NCBI GenBank assembly: GCA_006176705.1
Contig: QRFJ01000023.1
Span: 704,501 to 768,500, forward strand
Direction: 5' to 3'
Source of the DNA: Cocos nucifera
Lineage: Eukaryota; Streptophyta; Magnoliopsida; Arecales; Arecaceae
DNA: 64,000 bases
The position numbers and the translations under genes are program-made. Below, in pieces: positions 35,091-47,900 of the stretch. The notes below the pieces were generated by a model. The model was not told the DNA's origin, did not search any database, and worked only from the letters and a program-made list of their open reading frames with translations. How positions within the stretch are numbered: the stretch's first letter is position 1; each line of letters opens with the position of its first letter.

Positions 35091-37397
35091 CATCAATATC
35101 GAATATTCTCTTATGAAAGATAGCTTCGGTGGTTGAGGATAGCTATGTAGAGTGGGGTTAATTTTCTAACTCTTTCCTTCCTTTTCTTCAATCAAAAAAA
35201 AAAAAAAAAAAACCTATCAAATCTATTGGAGAGTTTTTTTAATCTATCGAATTTTACCATCGACATAAATTATGAAAGCATAGTAGATCTAAGTTGTTAA
35301 AGGATATATTGTTGGTGAATGATGCAAATCCTCATTGCATGAATAGATATAAATAGCTGGGCTTTTTCTTTGAGTATGATGATGATGTACCACCACCAAG
35401 ATTTGAATCTTTGGCCACCTTAAGAGGAAGCTCTTGAGAGAAGGATGCTAGCTAATGGGGCTAACAATTGTTGATACGTATAAATAGAATTTTATGATAT
35501 AAAAGTATGTGTAACGTTACAAGACAAAATTCTTGGAGCTGCCATGATAAGCGACTTGGAAGTTGCAATTTAAGAAACCTTGTTGCAGCCACCTATCAAA
35601 TGAAAAATAAAAAGAGGCTCCAAATTGGTTAAGGTGTAGTCGATCTATTTTGGTTGATCAATAAATTGATCATCCAATAAGTATAATTGTTGGCTGACCA
35701 TGAAGTAATTTGCATGATTCTTGGTATATATCAACAATGCTTGTAGGGTGAGAGGTTGCTTCACTAAAACACGATGGTAGCCCAATATATAACCTACAAA
35801 GTAAATATACTAAATTGCTACATACATATGATGATTGTGGTGATGATGATGCATAGTTAAGATGATAGGATGTATGTAGGATCATGGGATTTTTTTTTGG
35901 TGTTGGCATGAATAAATGTATCTATAGCCTTATCATTTAAATTTAAAAGTAAAAAGTTTTTTTTTAAAAAAAGGGTTAAATTCAGTTCCTTGTGCCTTCG
36001 AGGTCATGCCAAAGTATAAAACGGCCGCTTTGTTATAAAGAATCATAAAGCAAAAAAATTTCATTACATTGCAGGAATATGTCACACCAAAAGTCCTTGA
36101 GGTACAATCGAACAACAATTTTTTCTCTGTCTTCCAAACCTGATGTTTACCGGTCAACAACCAACACTTGATTGGTAGTCCGTCGGCCATCACACAGCTT
36201 TACTTGCTGGATTGAGAGGTTACGATGATCTTTGGCGAAAGGTAAGCAAGCCTTCTTTTCCATCTTCTCATCTGCCAAAACCCAAATCAAACACGTACTC
36301 GTCCACCAACCCAATTCAATTTGGGTTGGTTGCACGATCCAACTTTTATTTTAGATTGCTTGTTTCGGTGGACAACGTGACCTATCAAGCAACAACCTTA
36401 TTATGTACTCTGGATGAATCTATATCAACTATAAATTCCCCATTATTTTTTATGATAATATTTTTATAAAAATTTTTTTCTAAAAAAAGAGATTCTCACG
36501 TAACGTAATATATTGTGAATGCTTCATAAAAGATTTGAACCTTCAATCATTGTTAGATATGCAAAATTAAGATATGTATGTATAGCATTGAAAACCGCTA
36601 ATTTGGAGAATAATTTTTTTTTTTTAGCAAACTACTGTTAGTATTTCGAGCCATTAATTATTTATTAAAATTTATAAATTTTATAATTATCCTTCATCCA
36701 ATCAGTGCTATTAATAAATTATAGATCGAAAAATCATCAAAAAAAAATAAATTATAGATCAAGATGATCCTTGATACATCATTGTTGTGATCGAAGATTT
36801 ATAATTCGATACATAAGATATTATTTATTTTAATTCATAAATCTTTTGATTTTATTATTTAAAAAATATTTTATTTAAAAAAAATAATTTATTCAACAAA
36901 ACTATATATATACTTTGTGTTCAAAGCCTCTATCATTGAAGCATCTCGCTCTTTATAATATTTATGTATATTTTTATTGTGCATATAAAATTGAAAATAC
37001 AACTTACTATTATATCTTTTTGATTAATACTTATTATTTTTTATTTTAATTTTTAAAAATTATGATAATATAAATATATTAGTTATTAATAGTTTAATTT
37101 TGCTTTCTTTCTTTCCACCGACTCCTGTAATCTTCCCAAAGGATCCGCCAGTTTGTAGATGATGCATTGATATTTTTCTGGTTGAAATAATTTTTTTTTT
37201 CACTTGTTAATTTTTGCCTACCCAATACTAATTTATATATATATATAAAATAAAAATAAACTAATAAATACATCAATAACCTCAGATTTTTATAATGACG
37301 TCATTTTCTAGTTCAAATAGTTCATAATAATCCTCAAGTGGTCATTTATATAGTTTCCCTCCAACCCCCCATTTTCCCTCCTCTCAAATCCAATTCC
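35091..37397. other. Intergenic region upstream of the PAP gene
   Basis: AT-rich with homopolymer tracts and no recognisable coding sequence. The last 60 bases hold the probable PAP core promoter. Confidence 0.5.
37345..37353 (+). promoter_or_regulatory. Probable TATA box of the PAP gene
   Basis: TTTATATAG about 45 bp before the start codon, followed by a pyrimidine-rich stretch. This fits a very short 5' UTR. Confidence 0.5.
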
Positions 37398-40300
37398 ATG
37401 GCTTCCCTTCTCCTCCTCCTCCTCCTCTCCTCCCTTCCCTCCTCCCTCTCCTCCCACCCCTCCGTCTCCGCCACCCCCAAACTCCTCACCAAATCCAACA
37501 ACACCGTCCACATCCAGTGGTCCGGCGTCCCCTCCCCTTCGCCCCTCGACTGGGTCGGCATTTACTCCCCCCCGGACTTCCCCGACGACCACTTCATCGG
37601 TTACCTCTTCCTCAACTCCTCCCCCTCCTGGCTCTCCGGCGCCGGCGCCCTCCACCTCCCCCTCGCCAACCTCCGCTCCAACTACTCCTTCCGCATCTTC
37701 CGCTGGACCGCCGACGAGGTCAACTACCGCCACCACGACCACGACCACAACCCCCTCCCGGGGACCCGCCACCGGCTCGCGGTCTCCGGTGAGGTCGGCT
37801 TCGAGAGGGCGGCCGGGCCGGACCAGATCCACCTCTCCTTCACGGATGCCGAGGATGAGATGCGGGTGATGTTTGTGACCGGGGACGGGGCGGAGAGTTT
37901 CGTGACGTATGGGTTGGAGGAAGGGAGGTTGGATTGGTTGGTGGGAACGGAGGTGAAGAGGTACGAGAGGAAGGATATGTGTGATTCGCCGGCGAATTCC
38001 AGCCTCGGGTGGAGGGATCCGGGGTTTATACATGATGGGGTGATGAAGAATTTGAAGAAGGGGAGGAAATATTACTATAAGGTAAGGTGGATTTGGCTTT
38101 TATGTTGCTGTTCTTGATTCTATTTTGGTCCAATGATTGAAAAGCTGTTGCCTCTGTATGTGATAGAATCTATTATTTGAATAATTTTGGATATCGTTTT
38201 AAATTTAATAATATTTTATTTTTTAATTCTCATGGATATATTTTTTTCTCAATATAAATCATTTATTATCGAGGCAAAAAAAAAAAAGCTATTGCCTTTT
38301 TAGTGTTAAGCTGCTTCTAAATCGGTAAACTTATGGACTTGATATTGTTCATCATTGCTAAAGTTGTTCAGATTATTGTTGTCATGGTTATTGTGATGAA
38401 TTATGTCTGACCATCACTGTTGTGGAAAGCTCATGTTTCTATAACTCTCATAAATAGTTTAATTATGCCCATGAATCAAGATGGGAAGCAACAAAATTAC
38501 ATTTTTTATTTGTCTCATGGGCATGCCTATGGTGATGCTGCAGGATTCTGCATCCAGCTAGAATGGCCCATTGTGACATGACTTATTGGATTCACTAAAT
38601 TTGTTGGCTAGACAATCTTTTGTTGCACTGTTAATTTTATCAGTTCATTGGCTTTAATTTTGTTTTTGTTTTATGCACCTATTTATTTGCACTCTTATAT
38701 GTGCGATCGCTTATATACAAGTGTTCATTATATCACCTTTTCTTGACCAAAGTGGATCTTTGCACTGAGACTAGGTTATCTAGCATGCTTGTTAGTGAGT
38801 TGTCAAAATAGTACAAGCATGCACCTCTCCATTTTTAGATTTTAGAACATGAACTGCAGGCCATGGTCATAGATGTTGGCTCGAAATGCTCATCCATGAA
38901 TTTGAGGAACTAAAGGTAGTATGGATGATACTTAAAATTCCTTCTTGACAGTGAACCGAATAATGTTCTGTCGATTGGTCTTACATTAGTTCAGGTTAGA
39001 AACCAATCCCTATTGATGTTTGTGTATGGCCTTAGGTTTGAATGTCGATTTCTTTCTTTTTCTTTTTTTGTCTCTGGCTACCATCTTTCTGTGCCTTGTG
39101 AGGGGCTGAGAACTTTGCTCGTTGGGCTTTGTTTGTAATTTTGTTCACAGTGGAAGGAGATTGGTGTTACTGGTTCCTCTGCTTTTCTTATGAATAAGAA
39201 TACTAAATTTTCAAAACTACAGTTCATTAGTTGTTTGCTGATATTTTACTCTATTGGTGATCTTTATGCTGTTTTCAGCTAGTTATTCTTGTTGGTTTCA
39301 TAAGGTGTCTGTGATGATGGGCATATCTCGATATTTTTATAAAGATATTGGCTCCACCGCAATGTGCACAATGCTCTGCAGCATATGGTGCATCATGCTG
39401 GCCGTCTATCATGCAGTGGATGGCCAGAAAACAACATACACTGCATGTATGTATAGCTTGTGCCCGTGCACGTGTTATTTGCTGGCCGTTCAGCCTGTAC
39501 GGTGCTGCACGTGATTTTTATAAAATAATGGTTCTAATTGATTGAATATTTTATATTTCCGTTCACAGGTTGGTAGTGATGCAGGAGGTTGGAGTGATAT
39601 ACGTAGCTTTATATCTCGTGACAGTGGCTCAAATGAGACTATTGCTTTTTTGTTTGGGGACATGGGAACTTATACTCCATATGCCACCTTCTATCGGGTA
39701 CAGGAGGAGAGCAAATCAACTGTGAAGTGGATCCTCCGTGACATTGAAGCCCTCGGTGACAAGCCTGCATTTGTTTCACACATTGGAGACATCAGCTATG
39801 CAAGGGGATTCTCATGGATATGGGATGAGTTCTTCAATCAGATAGAGCCCATTGCTTCTAGGGTCCCATACCATGTGTGCATAGGCAACCATGAATATGA
39901 CTGGCCATTGCAACCTTGGAAACCAGGATGGTCTTATGGTGCTTATGGAACGGATGGGGGAGGTGAATGTGGAGTCCCATACAGCCTCAGATTCAAAATG
40001 CCCGGGAACACTTCTCTACCCACTGGAACAGGAGCTCCCCACACTCAGAACCTCTACTATTCCTTTGATGCCAGTGTTGTACATTTCCTCTACATATCAA
40101 CTGAAACCAACTTCCTCAAAGGCAGTGACCAGTATAACTTTATCAAAGCTGATCTGGAGAGTGTTGATCGAAACAAAACACCCTTCATTGTGGTCCAAGG
40201 CCACCGTCCCATGTACACTACAAGTAATGAAGTAAGAGATGCTCCAATGAGAGAGAGAATGCTGGAGCATTTGGAACCACTTTTGGTGCAGAACAATGTG

Positions 40301-40810
40301 AACCTTGCTCTCTGGGGTCATGTTCATAGGTATGAGAGGTTCTGTCCTGTGAAAAACTTCAGTTGTGTGGATACGGCCTCTGAATTTAAAGCTGGGGTTG
40401 CACCCGTGCATGTGGTGATCGGAATGGCAGGTCAGGATTGGCAGTCAATCTGGGAGCCAAGGCCTACACATCCAGACGTTCCGATATTCCCGCAACCCGA
40501 AAGATCGATGTACCGGGGTGGCGAGTTTGGGTATACAAGGCTTGTTGCTACAAGGGAAAAATTAATCCTTACATATATCGGAAATCATGATGGGCAAATG
40601 CATGACATGGTGGAGATCCCATCTTGTCATACCCTTCAAGATGATGGTGGTAAGGTGTTTGTTGAGCCTGCACTTTCATGGTATGTGAAGGGAGCAGTTG
40701 TGCTTATGCTAGGGGTCTTTGTGGGTTATGCTCTTGGGTATCTAACCCGCTGCAGGAGGGATGCAGTGCAGCGTGCTACATGGACTCCAGTGAAGAGTGA
40801 GGAAACCTAA
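37398..40810 (+). CDS. PAP2-like: Purple acid phosphatase, PAP2/PAP9 type
   Basis: Two coding exons, 37398-38081 (ends AAG, donor GTAAGG) and 39569-40810 (acceptor CACAG), give 641 residues. The N-terminus MASLLLLLLLSSLPSSLSS is a hydrophobic targeting signal. A fibronectin-like N-terminal domain follows (HIQWSGV, LDWVGIYSPP, FRIFRW), then the metallophosphatase domain with all PAP metal-ligand motifs: GDMG (Asp259), GDISYARG (Asp302, Tyr305), GNHE (Asn335), GHRPMY and GHVHRYE. Near the C-terminus WYVKGAVVLMLGVFVGYALG is a single membrane segment with a short basic tail, the hallmark of Arabidopsis PAP2, a tail-anchored phosphatase of the chloroplast and mitochondrial outer membranes. AtPAP2 is 656 residues with the same domain order. 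PAP9 is the nearest alternative. GC content falls sharply from exon 1 to exon 2. Confidence 0.94.
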
Positions 40811-42680
40811 GAGAATGATTTATGATGCATCAATAGAAATGCCAAGTAAGATCTTAGTCGCAAATCATTTATGGATGCTCGTGCCATGGTAAAATGCATG
40901 GATCTTCACCTATGTGCTGTGGTGTTAGACTATGCTGAAAGCTGTATAGATGTATCTAATTTTTCATGTATATGCCACCTTATATTTGTATTGCCTAATC
41001 ATAGTGATTGGGATTGTATGTTAAATGATATTGATTTGTACATTTAATTGTAAACAAAAGTGAGGTGATCAAGGTTTCGGAACCGCGAGGTTAAAAGTTT
41101 GTTCATGGAGAGTTTGAATCATAAGCAGGAACAGTATGTCACACTATTATCGCGCTGCTTTGATTATTTCACCTCCGGTGGTATGGGCTTAAACGTTAAC
41201 ATCTCATGTGGCCTGCTATGTAAAACATGTCAGACATTCTCTTTTTAAGTGTTAATACCAAATCTGTTTTGATAATGACTGTTAACCTTTTCAAATGCTA
41301 TAGTTGGTTCTACTTTTCATGATGCAGCGAAGCTTAACTTAAATGGCCAAGTTATTTACCTTATATGATTGTATGTTTTGCTATTGATCGTATAATTGCA
41401 CTAGCTGCTTAGAGAGAGAGAGAGAGAGAGAGATTGTTAAGAATATGGTGGCCTTCCTCTAGCCATCAAGACGGTGGGAGGGATCCTATACATGCACCAG
41501 TAATTGGACGAGCAGTGCTTGGGAGGGACTTTGCAATGGCACCACAGGGTCTGTGTCTGGGCTTCCAGAGCGTTGTGCTTGAGTCATGAGGACCTACCAA
41601 GCCGTTTGAAGCAGTGCTTCATCTTTTGTTCATTACTTCCTGAAGACTGGCCATCTTGAGCTTTGGATGGCTGAGGGTTAAGCTGAAGGGAGCATATTCT
41701 ACGGGATATGAAAAGAATCGAGGTTTTCCAAGAGTGCTTAGAACGACGACACGTCATAGAAAGGAATAGAAGCAATGCAATGTGTAAAAGAGTTAAGGCC
41801 ATGGGACTGCCCCAAGTTGAGGTCTCTTCCCAAAGGTCCCCTCCTCCAGGAATTGAGGATTCGGAGGACCGACGAGCTGAGACTCGTGCGAATATCTTCT
41901 CGCTCCAAGCATTGATTGATTGTTCGTTCCAAGAAGCCATAACCTGTTGAACATTCCAAACCTTCCTGCCTTCACTCGAAAAAAGCCTTCTGGTTGAGCT
42001 CAAACTCTCCCGGAATATTTATTACAAGGGTGTCAAACAGCTCAGAGGGAGCAGTCGAACCTCTGGTGAGGCATGGAACTGCTCAAGAATATTTTCCTAA
42101 GATCCGAGAGATCCAGCATGTGAACACCTAAACACGCAATGGATCCTTGCATGCCTCCTACCGCGAGACTCCCTCCAGCTTCATTAAATATTTCAGCAGC
42201 AACACCAACCCCAGTTCCAAGGAGGAGACCACTACGACCAGGACTGGCACGGTGCAGTGATTCATGATTGGCAGTGCAAAGCCGTACTATTATTGCAGTT
42301 AAAAAAATGACCGAAGTATATATCCAAGTGTAGACCCAATGTTACCCTGCACTAAATATGTGAAACTATCACAAAAAAAAAGGAGAGAAAAAAAGAAAGA
42401 ATTTACTCAAAAGAATTATCTTTACCAAGTAAAAAGGCTGTAAATCAGCAACAATGAGATTAGATCATCAAAAGTGGGATAAGGTATTAGCATTCACACT
42501 TTAAGAGATCCAGTCCAGAGGACGGTTCAGAAGTACAACATTCACTTTGCTAAGAAGCCTACAGAACAGAATCAACAATAACACAACAACAAAAGAAACA
42601 ACAGCTCCTCACCTCTCCTTCCAAGAGGCAAAGGAACACAAGAAGGCAACCAAAAGAAGAACCTTCGGATGACGGTGCAA
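40811..42680. other. PAP 3' region and intergenic DNA
   Basis: The first 200-300 bases are probably PAP 3' UTR. An AG microsatellite lies at about 41409-41432. 41440-42060 is of more balanced composition, with an open minus-strand frame (41584-42003) that resembles nothing I know. BAG8 3' UTR probably occupies the last few hundred bases. Confidence 0.45.
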
Positions 42681-43923
42681 TCACCGTTCTCTTCTCCTCC
42701 GCTCCATCAGCAGCGGCAGGGGAGCAGAAAGACCACCCAGATTCCCATTCCGACCACGGAAATTGCCTCCATTCTCAGAACCACCTTCGGAGCTCCTCTC
42801 ATCATCACTGAGCTGAGAAACCCCTTCTTCTGGTTCCGAATGCTCTGCTATCCTGGTACCTGTGACTTCCCGGCACAATCTTTCTATATTAGCTCTCTGA
42901 TGACCACCATTGCTGCGTTCCTCGAAATGCTCTGGAAATGGCCCAAGAGCACCAGCAGAAACCCTAGATTCCCTCCCATTCTCAAAAAAGCTCACTTTTA
43001 ACGTTGGCTTGTTAGATCGCAACAGCATTTCGATTTCTCCAGAACCTTCATTTCCGTTGCCGCCGATGCCCGCGACCTCCGCTGCTCCGAGAGAGCGCTC
43101 GTGCTCTTTCACCAAAACCTTTTCCACAAACTCCAATATCCGGCCCAGTTCTCGGCTGATCGACCGCTTTCCTTCTCTGATCATCGGATCACCGCTCTGT
43201 CATTAAAGTAAACGAAGGAAAACGATAAAGATTCTGGGATTCCGTCAGAAAGCTCGCGTAAACCAAAAAATAAAAAAAAGAAGAAAAGAATTCTTTTTTT
43301 CTCCCTCTCACCTGGATGGAATCGAGCTGGAGGAGGAGACCAGTGGCCCTCTCGGAGAGGGCTTTGGGATCGCGGCAGGCCGTATGGTCGGAGAGCGAGG
43401 ATCGGAGGGTGGCGGCGTGGGATTTGATGGAGGCAAGGCATTTGAGGTAGCGGAGGGTCTGGGATCGCCGGACCAGGAAAAGCCGGAACCGGGCCTGGAT
43501 GGTCCTCGCCGCCGCATCGCGGAGAGAAGGACGAGAGGATAGAGAAGAAGACGGAGGCCGAGACGCCGGCGAGGATCGTGGAGGAGGAGGAGGAGAGCGG
43601 GAAGAAGGGGAGGAGAGGTGGGCGACAGAGGACTCGAGTGCGGCGACGCGGGAAAGGAGGGAGTGGAGGAGAAGGTGAGTTTGGGAGGGGTATTGCTGCT
43701 GCTGTTCCTGGGTTGGGTATGGGGTTCGGTACGAGGGGTTGTGGGATTTGAGAGATTGATGGGAGTAGATATGAGGAGGGGATGGGGATTGGGAATAGAG
43801 GAGGAGTTGGGTGGTGAGAGCTTGGAGGAGTTGATCAGAGGGGGAGAAACGGGGAGGAGAGGGGGCGGAAGAGGAGAAACAAGAGCAGCAGGAACAAGAG
43901 CATTGGCGGTGGGGGGAAGGCAT
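42681..43923 (-). CDS. BAG8-like: BAG family co-chaperone regulator with IQ motif (BAG8-like)
   Basis: Two minus-strand exons, 43923-43312 (ends CAG, donor GTGAGA) and 43196-42681 (acceptor GACAG, stop TGA), give 375 residues. The N-terminus is Cys/Ser-rich (CSCSCCSC, residues 8-15), then Pro/Ser-rich low complexity. An IQ motif TIQARFRLFLVRR (about 141-153) marks this as one of the calmodulin-binding plant BAG proteins. The BAG domain follows across the exon junction (RYLKCLASIK, ERATGLLLQLDSIQ, then GDPMIREGKRSISRELGRIL). The C-terminal part is acidic and Ser-rich, without recognised motifs. BAG domains bind the Hsp70 ATPase domain and promote nucleotide exchange; IQ-containing plant members couple this to Ca2+/calmodulin. 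BAG8 of Arabidopsis is the best match in layout; BAG5 is shorter and less likely. Confidence 0.85.
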
Positions 43924-44996
43924 CTGGGAGGGGGACGGGCAGAAAGTGGGGAGAGCACAAAGGCGGCCGCTGGGGGGAGACGAATGCAGGAACTTATTTT
44001 GGGGAAATTCTCGTTACAAAATTTTTAAATTCAAAATAGTAATATGATATTGTTTTTATTAATTTTGTTACATGGTAGATTAAGCTTATCTAAAAACTTT
44101 TTCTTATATTGGATTGGGCTATAAATAAGGGGTTGACGGGGATTGGATTAGATGAAATCGTAAGATTGTATAATGGTTTTGAGTGGCAGGTTTAGGGGAA
44201 TGAAATTACTGGGAGACTGGCTGATTTATATTTACGGGGTTTTCTATCGTGCTCCTCGGAGACCGATACTCTATGTACCACGTGATCATGCACAAAGCCA
44301 ATCTTGTTTCATCCTGTGCTCCTCTTGTTATTTTTCATTGCCATAGCAGTAACAATGTAAGATGGCCCACCTGATGGAATCTCTCCTTAACAAAAAGAAT
44401 CGAACTGCATCAATCACGTGTTTCTCATACCGACACTGCTGGCCTTTTTTTATTTGGATCATATTGAGAATGAGCCTCACCCTTCCAAAGGCGCCAGAGA
44501 TCTCATGTTTTGAACAGTTTTGAACTGCTTGGAGATTCACATTTCAAAGTTGCATAAGAAAGAGAACCCAATGTGCACTTCAAAAGCATCCATTTTCCCA
44601 AATAAGAGTTTTCATGATGTAGCAAATTCACAATAAAGCACGCAAAATTTTACAGCTCCGTTTTTAGGCTTCATGAGTGTTATCTTTGTCCATCTTCCCC
44701 AAGGAACTGCAACCCATCTTGCTTCTACGTTGAAATTTCCTGCTCATCTGTTAAAACTGAACTCTTACATGATGCAAATTGTGAAAGAGGAGAGAGTGCT
44801 CAAGCTTGACATGGAAACACAAAAGACATGCATTATTTAAATGGCAACAAGATCAACAATGTGAGCATCCAACCAGCATGACCCAATTTGATATGATGGT
44901 TGGAATGTTATGATAAAAGTATGCCCCCGTCGTGATCACAAAAATTGCTGAAAAACCAGCTTGACTTCAACACGGATCCTTTGTAGCATTAGAAAA
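43924..44996. other. BAG8-like promoter and SNAP33 3' UTR
   Basis: Both flanking genes are on the minus strand, so this interval holds the BAG8-like promoter (near 43924-44300) and the end of the SNAP33 transcript (probably above about 44600). No separate gene is seen. Confidence 0.5.
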
Positions 44997-47900
44997 CTAT
45001 TTTCCAAGCAGACGACGCCCTCGAACATTTGCTCCTTTCACCCTGAAATTTAGTTCATCAACATCATCCTGCATATGATTCAGAGCTTTGTTTTGCCTGC
45101 AATTACCAAACAAAACAATGAAATTTAGTTTAACAGAAAATAGGAGGAAAGTGTCATTGAGGTAGGATTCGGTGAAATAAACAACTAATGGAGTAAATGC
45201 TCATAAAATGTGTCCTTTGGAATGCATCACTTGGTGCCAGGGGGCCTTTTTATGTTAGTTTTATCTCAAATATAAGATATCACCACAAAATACCAACTTC
45301 TGGCAACACCAATCTGTCATTACCCACAAGGCATTTGTTTACAAAGATTAATCAATTCAAGGTCCTGAATTGATTAATATCGGAATGCGGCTCGGTATGG
45401 TATTCTAGTGTCGGTACGCTCTGAAACGGTATATTGATACGAGATTAGTATGGTATGGTATACCCAAATCGGATGGTATGGGATGGTATAATATTCTATA
45501 ATACAAATAATTGTTAGAAAATATTTCGATTAAATGGCCGATTTATCATGGACTCTAGAATTTGAATTCTAATAATGATCAACTTGAATTCAAATAGAAT
45601 TCAAATCTTACCCGGTTACTTGATGGAAGTATCGATAAAAGTCTATAAATAGAGGTCCTATCCCTGCTCATTAAAGGTATGTAGAAACTCCATCATTATT
45701 GCTACACCATAAGAAATGGAAGAAGGGAGAGAAATCGGAGAAGGGAGAGAAACCGATTCTCAGGTAAGAGAAATCTGAGAAGGGAGAGAAACTGATTCTC
45801 AGATAAAAAAGGTAAAAAAGATGTCTTTTCCTTCTACAACAAATTCTTCCACATCAGGTATAAAGATCATGAAAATTTCTTTATGATCCTGGATTTAATT
45901 TGATGTTCTTGATGTAAAGCATGCATCTAGAATATCATAATTATAGATTACATGTGGTATCAGAGCCTATTTTTAATAATCTTTATGAAACAAAATTTAT
46001 TTATTTATTTATTTTAAGATTTTTTAAATTAAAGTTTTATGATGGTACAAATAAATAAATAAATTTTATGATGAATCTGCCGCAAAATCCCCTTCCGCAT
46101 CAGGAAGATGACCAGATTTCGGTTTTCTTCCATTAGGATGGCCGGCGAGCCACGAGGATTGGCTCACGGACCGGCGAGTCTTCCCCTGCAACAAAACCAA
46201 TAAAATAATAATAATAATAAAAATAAAGGATGGGGACCGGCGCCGACCGACCCATGTCGTTCGACGAATGGGCAGCAGCCACGGCTGCTGCCGTGTCGGC
46301 GACAAGCCGGAATGATCGGCCGCCGCTGTTTTCCGAAAGAGGGGGAGGCGCGGCGGTGGCCGTTCGGTCGTATGACGCGGAGGACGGAGGACCGGTCGCT
46401 CGGTCCCAATCCGGCTAAAAAAGGACCGGCGCGAGTTGGGAAGAACGTCGCGCAGGGTGGCGGTGCTGCGCCTGACCGTGGCGCGCAGGACGACGCCACG
46501 CCTGGTGGCCGGGAGGTCGCTGCGCAACAGCGATGGCGCGTGGGAGGGTGCCGCGCGGGGCGAAGGCTAGCGGCCGCCGGTCGGCCGCCTTTGGGCATGG
46601 TAAACCCCTCTTCTCCTGAGGGAGAAGAGGTTATGCCCTAATGGGTTTGGGTTTTGGGTCTAAATCAGAAACCCGAATCCATAATCCACCCAATTAATGA
46701 AATTGGGTTCGGGTTCGGGTTTATCCGCATCCATTAAACACAAGAAATCCATTAATGCTTTAAATCGGGGATTTTGCAGTTAAGCCCTCAACGAAGTTTA
46801 AATTATAAAAGGATCCAATTACAGTTATGGACCTCTTTTTGCAAATTAGCCCCTAAAAATTTTGAAATCTCAGAACAGTCCTTAGAAATTTCTTTTCAGT
46901 TCCTAAATAATTGTTTAATTCTTCAATGATCCATTAAATTTATTTTAAATTTTTGTTTAATAAAGATCTTGGAGCAATTATTGATAAAATTTTAATTAAT
47001 GTTTATATGCATGTTTAAGTATAGTTTGTTAGTCATCAAAATGATCAAACTAAAATTTTTAACATGCATTTAAAATTTTAATTATTGATTATATGTATGT
47101 TCCTATATTTATGTATAGTTTGTTAGTCACCAAAATGGTCAAACTAAAATGTTTAATATGTATTTAAAAATCTAATTATTATTTATATGCATGATCTTAT
47201 ATGTAGTTTGTTAGTCACCAAAGTGACTAAACTAAAATGTTTAAAAGAATTTATCATACATAATCTGATCATTTATCCATGATTAGATGCCTATTAACGA
47301 AAAAATTCAGTAGATAAATTGATATTCACTATTCATTGGAACTTCAGGATTTATCTAAAGGTGAATCATTATTCCATGAATAATGAGCGTAATAGAGGTA
47401 AATTAATATTCTTTGGTCAAATATATTTATATATCCAAAGATAATAGATTGGTTGGGAATATTTAATTGCATATTAAAAAATTAATTATGGCATTAAATT
47501 ATGATAGTATGTTGTAATATCTATCCAAAGGAGAATTATAATATGCTTTTATTGTTAATTATCTGAATCCATTATGAAATTATTTTAATTTGAGCATTTA
47601 TGTATTATTTGTGCAGTTGTTTTTCTTCATTCGCATGCTTCATCTGTTACTATATTTAATGGTTTAAACTTTTCTGAATGGAGTGAACAAGTCAATTTCT
47701 ACTTAAGAGTATTGGATCTTGACTTGGCTCTATCGGAAAATAAGCCTACTGCTCTTACGGATTCCAGCAATGAGAAAGAAAAGTTACACCATAAAGCATG
47801 GGAACGTTCTAACAGATTAAGCTTTATGTTCATGCGAATGACTATTGCCAATAACATTAAGAGCACTATTACACAAACAGAAAGTGCAAAGAAATATTTG

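Noticed and set aside
37308..38033. 241-codon antisense frame over PAP exon 1
   Set aside because: It is a by-product of very high GC third positions in the PAP exon. It has low-complexity Gly/Val/Glu composition and no family resemblance.
41584..42003. 139-codon minus-strand frame between PAP and BAG8-like genes
   Set aside because: No recognisable motif or neighbouring exon. Composition is not clearly coding.
43308..44028. Alternative long frames over BAG8-like exon 1 on both strands
   Set aside because: They are Pro/Ser or Gly/Arg low-complexity shadows. Only the frame with the IQ and BAG motifs continues correctly across the splice site.
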